Assembly (NCBI GenBank): GCA_007122565.1
Contig: SKTJ01000159.1
Span: 1 to 5,219, forward strand
Reading direction: 5' to 3'
DNA: 5,219 nucleotides
Source of the DNA: Syntrophomonadaceae bacterium
GTDB taxonomy: Bacteria > Bacillota > Dethiobacteria > DTU022 > UBA8154
Shown here: positions 1 to 5,127 of the stretch, in pieces
Position numbering within the stretch: the stretch's first letter is position 1
Layout: every line of letters starts with the position of its first letter
Notes under the pieces: generated by a model
Told to the model about the DNA's origin: nothing
Seen by the model: only the letters and a program-made list of their open reading frames with translations
Database searches by the model: none
Program-made: the position numbers and the translations under genes

Positions 1-1199
1 GAGGAGAGGCGGAAGAGGCTGGTGATGCCGAAACGCCCGCGGATACTGTCCATGGTGCGGCTGAGGGCCATGGCCCGCTCCCGGTCCTCCAGCAGGGAGA
101 GTTGCACACGCTCGGAGCTTACCAGCCCGGAGAGGCTTACCCCCAGGGCACGTACAGGCCGGTAGTCCCAATGTGTGTAAAAAAGCTCCCGTACCCGTGG
201 ATAAATCTCCATTGTCAATGCGCTGGGCTGGGGCAGCTTGCGCTGGCGGGAAAAACCGCTGGGACAGTCAAAGTCGGCACCGCGGCAGTAAACGCTGACC
301 ACCTGGCCCGCCCGTCCCAGGCTGCGGCTGCGCCGGCATACTTCCTCTGTAATCTCCAGCAGCACCACTTCCATTTCCTCCAACTTCCGATAATCACGGG
401 GCAGGGTCATACAGTGTCCAACCCCGCGCCGCTCGTCTTCTGCCCCGCCCCGCGCCTCCGTTGCCGCGGCCAGGTTGGAGTAATCGATGCCGTGGGCGTT
501 GAGCCACAGGATCTCTCCGTTTACCCCCCAGCGCCACTTCAGCTCTTCCCGCGCCATGGCGGCAAGCTGGCCGATGGTGCGGATACCAATGTTGAAGAGA
601 TGGCGTTCCATGCGCCTTCCCACCCCAAAAAGCTGCCCTGCGGGCAGGGGCCAGGTGTACCGGGTGTAGTTCTCATGATTAAGAGTAAAAAACCCGTCGC
701 TATTTTTTTTGGCGAAACGATCGCAGGCCATCTTGGCCTGCAGGGGATTTTCCCCGATACCGATACGGCAGGCGATGCCTGTCTCCTCCCGGATCTTTGC
801 CATGATACGTCGTGCCGTCTGGGGTGGTGTCCCCCACAGCCCCTCACAGCCGCTCATATCGAGAAATTGTTCGTCAATGGAGTAGGGGAAGACCCGGTCT
901 GTGAACTGCTGGAAGATAGCCGTGAGCTGCAGGGAGACATCTATATAGTGCTGCATGTGGGGACGGACGAGGATGGCATCGGGGCAGAGGCGCCGGCATT
1001 CCCAGGCACCGACGCCTGTCTTGATACCCCGTGCTTTGGCTTCCTTACTGGCGGCGAGCACAATGCCGTGCCGCCTTTCCGGGTCGCCGCAGACAACGAC
1101 GGGCTTGCCGCGCAGGGAGGGATTGCGGGCGATCTCCACACTGGCGTAAAAGGATTCCATATCGGCGAGCATGATTGTTTTTGTTTTTTGCATGTGCAT
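1..1199 (-). CDS. Y-family translesion DNA polymerase (UvrX/YqjW/DinB-like), C-terminus cut by window edge
   Basis: I translated the minus strand from ATG at 1199 and obtained 399 open codons that run off the left edge. The protein is a lesion-bypass DNA polymerase of the UmuC/DinB superfamily. Visible landmarks are the palm motif DMESFYASVE (residues 13-22; D13 is a metal ligand and Y18 the likely steric gate), the second catalytic motif YSIDEQFLD (106-114; D109 and E110), the RIGIGENPLQAKMACD segment (145-160), and a helix-hairpin-helix LFGVGRRMERHLFNIGIRTIG (190-210). A QLSLL sequence (366-370) resembles a beta-clamp binding motif in the little-finger domain. Bacillus UvrX and YqjW are a little over 410 residues, so probably only 15-25 residues are missing. 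The DMxSFYASVE form places it nearer UvrX/YqjW than E. coli DinB. An in-frame ATG at 1193 is an alternative start. The sequence AAAGGGG lies 12 nt before the 1199 ATG, and an in-frame stop lies further upstream. It has its own SOS-type promoter and is divergent from the next gene. No YolD-like partner is visible upstream. Confidence 0.93.
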   Translation of the reverse strand, partial: MHMQKTKTIMLADMESFYASVEIARNPSLRGKPVVVCGDPERRHGIVLAASKEAKARGIKTGVGAWECRRLCPDAILVRPHMQHYIDVSLQLTAIFQQFTDRVFPYSIDEQFLDMSGCEGLWGTPPQTARRIMAKIREETGIACRIGIGENPLQAKMACDRFAKKNSDGFFTLNHENYTRYTWPLPAGQLFGVGRRMERHLFNIGIRTIGQLAAMAREELKWRWGVNGEILWLNAHGIDYSNLAAATEARGGAEDERRGVGHCMTLPRDYRKLEEMEVVLLEITEEVCRRSRSLGRAGQVVSVYCRGADFDCPSGFSRQRKLPQPSALTMEIYPRVRELFYTHWDYRPVRALGVSLSGLVSSERVQLSLLEDRERAMALSRTMDSIRGRFGITSLFRLS

Positions 1200-1221
1200 A
1201 ATTTGCTTAATCCCCTTTAAT

Positions 1222-1243
1222 GTCTTATCGAAGTCTTATCGAA
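1222..1243. repeat. Perfect tandem 11-bp duplication in the polymerase leader
   Basis: GTCTTATCGAA occurs twice without a gap (1222-1232 and 1233-1243). The second copy ends inside the left half of the LexA box, so the first copy carries a TCGAA-type partial half-site. Both copies would be transcribed in the 5' leader of the polymerase mRNA, upstream of its ribosome site. Confidence 0.8.
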
Positions 1244-1253
1244 CATATATTCG
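1240..1253 (-). promoter_or_regulatory. LexA (DinR) operator, Bacillus type
   Basis: The 14-mer CGAACATATATTCG matches the Gram-positive SOS box CGAAC-N4-GTTYG at 9 of the 10 specified positions, with A instead of G opening the right half. It lies about 40 nt upstream of the polymerase start and just downstream of a TATAAT -10 box. Bound LexA would therefore cover roughly +6 to +19 and block transcription. Both the position and the downstream gene fit SOS control. Binding itself is inferred. Confidence 0.78.
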
Positions 1254-1441
1254 CATACATTGATTATTATATAATTTCTCCGAAAAAAATACAAGCATGG
1301 TTTTTATAACGGAACATAAGTGATGGGTAAAACGTTATATATGTAAAGAGTTGAAGGCCAATCTTTTAAGTGATGGAACGAAGCGAGTTTGCTGACCTTT
1401 GACCTTGGAATTTAGACTAAAGAATTGAAAAGGAGGAAGAG
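1254..1441. other. Divergent intergenic region between polymerase and NamZ-like gene
   Basis: Apart from the polymerase promoter, this stretch holds two copies of TAAGTGATGG (1317-1326 and 1367-1376, exactly 50 bp apart) and a tandem TGACCTT pair (1393-1406). I see no convincing sigma-A promoter for the rightward gene. The best candidate is TTGCTG (1389-1394), 18 bp, TAGACT (1413-1418), which is weak and would start transcription close to the ribosome site. A TATATA stretch at 1336-1341 lacks a credible -35. Confidence 0.5.
1266..1294 (-). promoter_or_regulatory. Sigma-A-type promoter of the Y-family polymerase
   Basis: On the minus strand a perfect TATAAT -10 (1271 down to 1266) is preceded, after exactly 17 bp, by TTGTAT (1294 down to 1289), which matches TTGACA only in its first three bases. 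The predicted transcript start is near 1259, so the LexA box sits immediately downstream of the start. The weak -35 with perfect -10 and spacing fits a repressible SOS promoter. Confidence 0.65.
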
Positions 1442-2989
1442 ATGAAGAAAATATTGTGCTTTTTGCTGGCCCTTATGCTTGTTGTAATGACCATTCCCGC
1501 CACGGCAGTGTCCAAGGAGGCGGCTGGGGTAAAATTGGGTAACGAGGTCTTGCTGGAAAGTTATCGCCATCTTATTACGGGAAAAAAGGTGGGTTTGGTC
1601 ACAAACCAGACAGGGGTGGACAGCCGGGGGAAAAGTTTGATCGATATTCTTGCCGCTGCGCCGGACGTGGAGTTGACTGCCCTTTATGCACCCGAACACG
1701 GTCTTGACGGAGTCGCCAGGGCCGGGGCATGGGTGCAGTCCTACACACATCCCGAACTTCGTATCCCCGTGTACAGCCTTTACGGTGCAACGCGCATGCC
1801 CACCCAAGCCATGCTGCAGGAGATTGACGTGCTCCTTTTCGATATTCAGGATATCGGGGCCCGCACCTATACTTATATGTCAACACTGCAGTACTGCATG
1901 GTGGCAGCGCAGCAGTACAACAAGCCGGTAGTTGTGCTGGACCGCCCCAATCCCCTGGGGGGGATGATCGTGGAAGGTCCCGTGCTGGAAGACCGCTATA
2001 AAACTTTTGTGGGTGTGGATAACCTGCCCATGGCCCACGGCATGACGGCCGGGGAACTGGCCCGTTTCTTTAACCGTAACGTCGGGGTTGCGTTGACTGT
2101 TGTACCCATGGAAGGCTACCAGCGTAATATGACATTTGAGGAAACGGGTTTGCCTTTTGTCCAGACATCCCCCAATGTTCCTGATCTAACATCTGCTTAC
2201 GGTTATATGGCTACCGGTTTGGGGGAGGGAACGGGCGTATTTCAGGCGGACAAGTTCCGTTGGGTCGGTGGCAGGGGCCTTGATGCAAACCGTTTTGCTG
2301 AGCTGCTCAACGGGGCGGACTTGCCCGGGGTACACTTTGTGCCGGAGGTAAGGGGGACGGCAGGCGGTGTACGCCTGTATATTTACGATCCGTACCGTTT
2401 TAACCCTGCCAAAAGCGGTATCTACGCCCTGGCCTACGCTTTTCAAATAGGGGATTTCCAGGTTCCCAAGAGTACGCAGAGTCATATTGTCATGTTCGAT
2501 AAGGTAATGGGGACGGACAAATTCGGCGTCTGGCTGGAGGAAGGACTGACGCCGCAGCAGATTGAGGCCCGTTACAGGCCGGCCCTGCAGCAGTTCAAGC
2601 AGGAGCGGGAAAAATATCTCCTGTCACAGTATGCACCACGTCTCAGCGTGGTGGTGGGCGGGTTTACCCTTGTCAGCGATCCCGATCCCTATATTGACAG
2701 TCAAAACCGCATCATGATCCCACTGCGGGCCGTGGCGGAGGGGCTGGGGGCGCAGGTGCACTGGGAAGAGCAGACACGTCGTATCACCATTAAAAGGAAT
2801 GATATAACGCTTCTCTTTACTGTGGACAGCCCCATTGTGCTTGTAAACGGTGCGGAACATAAGATGGATACGGTCCCCCGGATTATGAACAGCCGAACTG
2901 TGGTTCCACTGCGCTTTGCCGCAGAATACCTGGGTGCTGCTGTGGACTGGAACGACACCATGCGCCGTGCAGTGGTCACGATCCCATGA
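1442..2989 (+). CDS. Secreted NamZ/YbbC-like exo-beta-N-acetylmuramidase homologue (DUF1343, GH171) with C-terminal copper-amine-oxidase-N-like domain
   Basis: This 515-residue protein begins with a signal peptide (basic MKK, hydrophobic to about 18, ATA at 20-22 as likely cleavage site). Residues about 30-400 match the DUF1343 family: KVGLVTNQTGVD (49-60), LYAPEHGLDG (81-90), FDIQDIGARTYTY (133-145), DRPNPLGG (167-174) and SPNVPDLTSAYGY (243-255). B. subtilis NamZ (YbbC) of this family removes MurNAc from the non-reducing end of peptidoglycan fragments. E85 in PEHG is a candidate catalytic residue (inference). Residues about 403-515 form a copper amine oxidase N-terminal-like domain (PF07833 type), with two half-repeats around IMIPLRAVAEGLGAQVHW and VVPLRFAAEYLGAAVDW. 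This domain is common on exported Firmicutes proteins and is probably structural or wall-associating. The start is supported by AGGAGG (1431-1436) 5 nt before the ATG. Oddity: the usual EGTNxSxGRGT...GAPW region appears shortened to LGEGTGVFQADKFRWVGG (260-277), so activity on the classical substrate is uncertain. Confidence 0.9.
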   Translation: MKKILCFLLALMLVVMTIPATAVSKEAAGVKLGNEVLLESYRHLITGKKVGLVTNQTGVDSRGKSLIDILAAAPDVELTALYAPEHGLDGVARAGAWVQSYTHPELRIPVYSLYGATRMPTQAMLQEIDVLLFDIQDIGARTYTYMSTLQYCMVAAQQYNKPVVVLDRPNPLGGMIVEGPVLEDRYKTFVGVDNLPMAHGMTAGELARFFNRNVGVALTVVPMEGYQRNMTFEETGLPFVQTSPNVPDLTSAYGYMATGLGEGTGVFQADKFRWVGGRGLDANRFAELLNGADLPGVHFVPEVRGTAGGVRLYIYDPYRFNPAKSGIYALAYAFQIGDFQVPKSTQSHIVMFDKVMGTDKFGVWLEEGLTPQQIEARYRPALQQFKQEREKYLLSQYAPRLSVVVGGFTLVSDPDPYIDSQNRIMIPLRAVAEGLGAQVHWEEQTRRITIKRNDITLLFTVDSPIVLVNGAEHKMDTVPRIMNSRTVVPLRFAAEYLGAAVDWNDTMRRAVVTIP

Positions 2990-2994
2990 GAAAA

Positions 2995-3051
2995 ATCTTA
3001 ATAAAATCTTGACATAATCTGAAAGTCATCTTGAAACGGCAGGTTTATACT
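2995..3051 (+). promoter_or_regulatory. Pho-box-like promoter: four 11-bp direct repeats plus -10
   Basis: Four 7-mers at an exact 11-bp period, separated by 4-bp AT-rich spacers, lie upstream of the small secreted protein gene: CTTAATA (2997), CTTGACA (3008), CTGAAAG (3019) and CTTGAAA (3030). The spacers are AAAT, TAAT and TCAT. A -10 like TATACT (3046-3051) follows 9 bp after the last unit, and no -35 at 16-18 bp is present. This matches the PhoB/PhoP (OmpR-family) layout, where 11-bp repeats replace the -35 and occupy about -20 to -60. Which regulator binds is inference. The third unit is the poorest match. Confidence 0.6.
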
Positions 3052-3080
3052 AACGGCAGTAACATAAAAAAAAATTAAGA

Positions 3081-3089
3081 AAGGAGGTG
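3081..3089 (+). promoter_or_regulatory. Strong ribosome binding site deciding the start at 3098
   Basis: AAGGAGGTG is nearly a full anti-16S match. It ends 8 nt before ATG 3098 (a normal distance) but only 2 nt before the in-frame TTG at 3092, so ATG 3098 is the preferred start. Confidence 0.8.
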
Positions 3090-3097
3090 TTTTGAAA

Positions 3098-3502
3098 ATG
3101 AATAAACGAAAAATGTTACTGCACCGTGTCCTGCCTGTGCTGCTGTTGGTAGGCCTGCTTGTGCTCTCTTTCGCTCCGGCTGCTTTTGCATATGATGGTG
3201 GGTCCGGAGGTGGGGTCTGTATTGTCCCTGCAGAATTCAAGGAGCAGGTAGAAGAGATCACCGCCGCGTTCCGGGAGAAAATGGCGGAACTACGGGCCCG
3301 ACTGGCTGGTTTGCGCGGGAGCGGAGAGATTGAAGCCATGCGCGACGTTCACGCAGAAAGGTTTGCCTTAATGGACGAGAAGCGCGAAGCCATGAGCCAA
3401 TACATCGCGGACGAGTTCAAGGATGAGTTTCTAAACAGGGGTCCGCAGCGAGCGAACCGCCACGGCGCGGGCAAAGCTCTGCCCTGGGGCGAGAGCTTCT
3501 GA
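3098..3502 (+). CDS. Small secreted helical protein of unknown function
   Basis: The protein has 134 residues from ATG 3098. An N-terminal signal peptide is clear: MNKRK, a hydrophobic core at about 11-25, then AFA at 29-31 with likely cleavage before Y32. The mature start is Gly-rich with a single cysteine (C41). Residues about 45-113 are rich in Glu, Lys, Arg and Ala without Pro and should form charged helices, possibly a helical hairpin broken at GLRGSGE. The C-terminal tail (RGPQRANRHGAGKALPWGESF) is basic and probably flexible. Size, export and helicity recall Spy/CpxP-type periplasmic proteins, but no LTxxQ motif is visible, so I do not assign that family. It follows the NamZ-like gene by about 100 nt, has its own Pho-box-like promoter and a strong ribosome site, and is closed by a hairpin terminator, so it is likely a monocistronic, signal-responsive gene. 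Its last codons lie in DNA that is repeated at the end of the gene at 3866-4957. Confidence 0.8.
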   Translation: MNKRKMLLHRVLPVLLLVGLLVLSFAPAAFAYDGGSGGGVCIVPAEFKEQVEEITAAFREKMAELRARLAGLRGSGEIEAMRDVHAERFALMDEKREAMSQYIADEFKDEFLNRGPQRANRHGAGKALPWGESF

Positions 3503-3543
3503 TTTGGGAATACAAAAAGATGATTATAACCTGGAAACGGAGA

Positions 3544-3574
3544 AACCCCGGCTGTTGTCATTTCAGCCGGGGTT
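3544..3574 (+). terminator. Hairpin terminator after the small secreted protein
   Basis: A perfect 11-bp stem, AACCCCGGCTG (3544-3554) paired with CAGCCGGGGTT (3564-3574), encloses a 9-nt loop. The following AATTATTGT is a poor U-tract, so termination may be incomplete. The hairpin is homologous to the one at 5128-5161. Confidence 0.75.
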
Positions 3575-3590
3575 AATTATTGTAAAGGGT

Positions 3591-3764
3591 AAGAAACAGG
3601 GGGCAGGGGGATGGGGGAGGGAAAAAACAGTAGTCAGTAGTCAGGAGTCAGGAGTGGGGGGCAGTAGTAAGGAGTGAGGGGCAGGAGTCAGGAGGGAGAA
3701 AACGGTATTCAGGAGTTAGGAGTCAGGAGTCAGGAGGGATCAGGGCAAGAAACAGGGGGCAGGG
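3591..3764. repeat. G-rich heptanucleotide repeat tract bounded by 18-bp direct repeats
   Basis: Two identical 18-mers, AAGAAACAGGGGGCAGGG, lie at 3591-3608 and 3747-3764. Between them, from about 3628 to 3741, is a degenerate tandem array with a 7-nt period (CAGTAGT, CAGTAGT, CAGGAGT, CAGGAGT, then GGAGTCA, GGAGTTA, GGAGTCA and others). The tract is strongly purine-biased on the plus strand and contains no ORF. It resembles the short tandemly repeated heptamer tracts known from cyanobacterial and some other bacterial intergenic regions. Slippage-prone growth and decay of the array is a reasonable inference. Confidence 0.85.
3599..3621 (+). other. G-quadruplex motif
   Basis: The plus strand reads G5-CA-G5-AT-G5-A-G3. 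Four G-runs with loops of 1-2 nt meet the canonical G-quadruplex pattern with the shortest, most stabilising loops. It starts 25 nt after the hairpin terminator, so it would form in read-through RNA or in the non-template strand. Confidence 0.7.
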
Positions 3765-3794
3765 TTGTTGATGATTGATTACAGAATTTACCAC

Positions 3795-3823
3795 TTCACA
3801 GCTTGTCCCGCCTCTTATATAAT
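3795..3823 (+). promoter_or_regulatory. Sigma-A promoter of the putative thiol hydrolase gene
   Basis: TTCACA (3795-3800; 5/6 of TTGACA) is followed after exactly 17 bp by a perfect TATAAT (3818-3823). The predicted start is near 3830, giving a leader of about 36 nt before the ATG at 3866. This is the best match to a vegetative promoter in the window. Confidence 0.8.
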
Positions 3824-3865
3824 GTCTAAATATGAAGGATCTGGCAGACCACCAAATACATAAGC

Positions 3866-4957
3866 ATGGGAATGAAAAATTTGAAAAACTTTTTAGAGAA
3901 AGCGTCTTTACCCGCCTTCTTGTTCATGGTGCTGGTGATGGCAATCGGCATGTATTCCTTTTACGCAAAGGATAATGCTGGTGCAATAACGGAAACAGAG
4001 GATTATGATCTTAGAGGCATAGTGGAAGGAAAAGGGGAAGTTTACGCTTTGGCGGAAATGGAACCAGAGGAACCTGCAGTATTAGAAACGCAAAAGGAAG
4101 ACGATTTATCTGTAAAGGATACATTAAAAGAAAAGGAACCCAGCCAGGAAAAAGAAAACGAAGTCACTATCACAACGGCTAAAGCTTCTAACCAGGAAGA
4201 AGAAATACTTGAGAACAAAGAAGTAAAAGAAGAAAATAACATTGAAGAACCGATACCAGCAAAAAAAAATCCTGAGACAAGTGATAAAAGGGAGGAAGCC
4301 AAAACCGTTTCCATTAATATAGAACCCATAAGCCAGGTTAATGTTAATGGCACTTTTAATCAATATGTCCTTCATATTATCGATACATACGCCATAGGGG
4401 AAGGTAAATATCCTTACCTGCTAAATAATGATTACGCCAATTATAACGGTGTAACTCAAACCTTGACTTACCAGGGAAAGGAGCTGCTCAAGGCCCACCC
4501 CAGCGGCAACAAGGCGAGTCATTGTGTGGGTATAACCTTCGAGGTCTTTTTTCGCGCCATGCAGCAGAGAAATCGGGATCTGGGTATCCCCGTCGATGAT
4601 TTTAACGGCATGAGTTATGATAATCTATTTGATTTTGTGATGAACTGGTTTGCAGCTTCCGGTTCAAAGAAAAACAACAATATTGCCATTGCAGTGGAAA
4701 AATACGGCATCGGTAAACGTCTTTATGACCTGGAAGATGTCAAATCCGGTGATTTTATCGACCTTAACAGGCAAAATGGAACAGGACATACGGTGGTCTT
4801 TATCAATTGGATCCGAGAACAAAACAGGATAATCGGGCTGAGGTACTGGTCCAGTCAACCAAGTACCGGGGGAATAAGCTATAACAAGGAATACTTAAAT
4901 GCTATTAACCACATGTATATGGTAAGGATTCTCCCTGTCCCGGGTCAGAGCTTCTGA
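3866..4957 (+). CDS. Membrane-anchored or exported protein with Glu/Lys-rich linker and putative Cys-His (NlpC/P60- or CHAP-like) hydrolase domain
   Basis: The 363-residue product has three parts. Residues 1-13 are mildly basic, and 14-34 are a hydrophobic segment. An AGA at 38-40 could be a signal peptidase site, so it is either anchored or secreted. Residues about 50-147 are a low-complexity Glu/Lys-rich linker, probably disordered, suited to spanning the cell wall. Residues about 150-356 are globular. Here SHCVGITFEVFFRA (218-231) offers a cysteine (C220) at the start of a helix, and SGDFIDL (294-300) followed by GTGHTVVFINW (305-315) offers H308 in a strand after a typical GD turn. This order (Cys helix, GD-hydrophobic strand, GH strand) resembles NlpC/P60 or CHAP peptidoglycan amidases. 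N314, S330 or Q331 could complete the site. The family is not recognised with certainty. The gene has its own promoter but no good Shine-Dalgarno before ATG 3866 or the in-frame ATG 3872; the nearest AAGGA is about 26 nt upstream. Linker codons are more A-rich than the upstream genes. Confidence 0.8.
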   Translation: MGMKNLKNFLEKASLPAFLFMVLVMAIGMYSFYAKDNAGAITETEDYDLRGIVEGKGEVYALAEMEPEEPAVLETQKEDDLSVKDTLKEKEPSQEKENEVTITTAKASNQEEEILENKEVKEENNIEEPIPAKKNPETSDKREEAKTVSINIEPISQVNVNGTFNQYVLHIIDTYAIGEGKYPYLLNNDYANYNGVTQTLTYQGKELLKAHPSGNKASHCVGITFEVFFRAMQQRNRDLGIPVDDFNGMSYDNLFDFVMNWFAASGSKKNNNIAIAVEKYGIGKRLYDLEDVKSGDFIDLNRQNGTGHTVVFINWIREQNRIIGLRYWSSQPSTGGISYNKEYLNAINHMYMVRILPVPGQSF

Positions 4958-5127
4958 TTGGGAATAAGGAAGGATTATAACCTAGCCTGGATAAACCAGT
5001 AGATAGCAGGTAGCTGGTAGCAGGTAGGAAAAGCAAGCGACTTTAAAAATCGCTAAATGCACAGCTTTTTAAAAAATGTCTTGCAATTTTGCGCAGGACT
5101 TGAGAGTTAAGGGCCTAAGAAACGGGG
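4958..5127 (+). other. Long 3' untranslated region of the putative hydrolase gene
   Basis: No ORF is credible here. Its first part (to about 4996) copies the DNA after the small secreted gene (from 3503). The rest holds the heptad tract and two minor hairpins: AGCGA/TCGCT at 5036-5054, and GTCTTGC/GCAGGAC at 5078-5099 with one G-U pair. A stable 3' RNA fragment is possible but nothing shows it directly. Confidence 0.45.
4999..5028. repeat. Second heptanucleotide tract (GCAGGTA type)
   Basis: Units with a 7-nt period are GTAGATA, GCAGGTA, GCTGGTA, GCAGGTA and a final GG. The unit is related in style, though not identical, to the larger tract at 3628-3741. It lies in the 3' untranslated region between the stop codon at 4957 and the terminator at 5128. 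Confidence 0.7.

Noticed and set aside
102..1220. A 372-codon plus-strand open frame over the polymerase region.
   Set aside because: It is antisense to an unmistakable Y-family polymerase on the minus strand. Its translation is rich in Cys, Pro and His with no domain, and no ribosome site precedes it.
1379..1391. CGAAGCGAGTTTG as a second LexA box before the NamZ-like gene.
   Set aside because: The gap between the half-sites is one base short of CGAAC-N4-GTTYG, and the C after CGAA is missing.
3009..3014. Consensus TTGACA as a normal -35 box.
   Set aside because: No -10-like sequence lies 16-18 bp downstream. The hexamer fits better as part of the second 11-bp repeat.
3092..3097. TTG start two codons upstream of ATG 3098.
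   Set aside because: It lies only 2 nt after the AAGGAGGTG site. ATG 3098 has normal spacing and starts a standard signal peptide.
3628..3741. The repeat tract as a CRISPR array.
   Set aside because: Units are only 7 nt, contiguous and degenerate, with no spacers of constant length.
3591..3764. The 18-bp repeats as insertion-sequence ends.
   Set aside because: They are direct rather than inverted, and no transposase or ORF lies between them.
3832..3975. A 47-codon plus-strand ORF starting almost at the predicted transcript start.
   Set aside because: It overlaps the hydrolase gene out of frame, lacks a ribosome site and shows no recognisable features. A leaderless peptide cannot be excluded.
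4042..4375. Minus-strand open frames of 103 and 83 codons under the Glu/Lys-rich linker.
   Set aside because: They give Ser/Phe-rich sequences that are the expected antisense of GAA/AAA-rich codons. They have no ribosome site.
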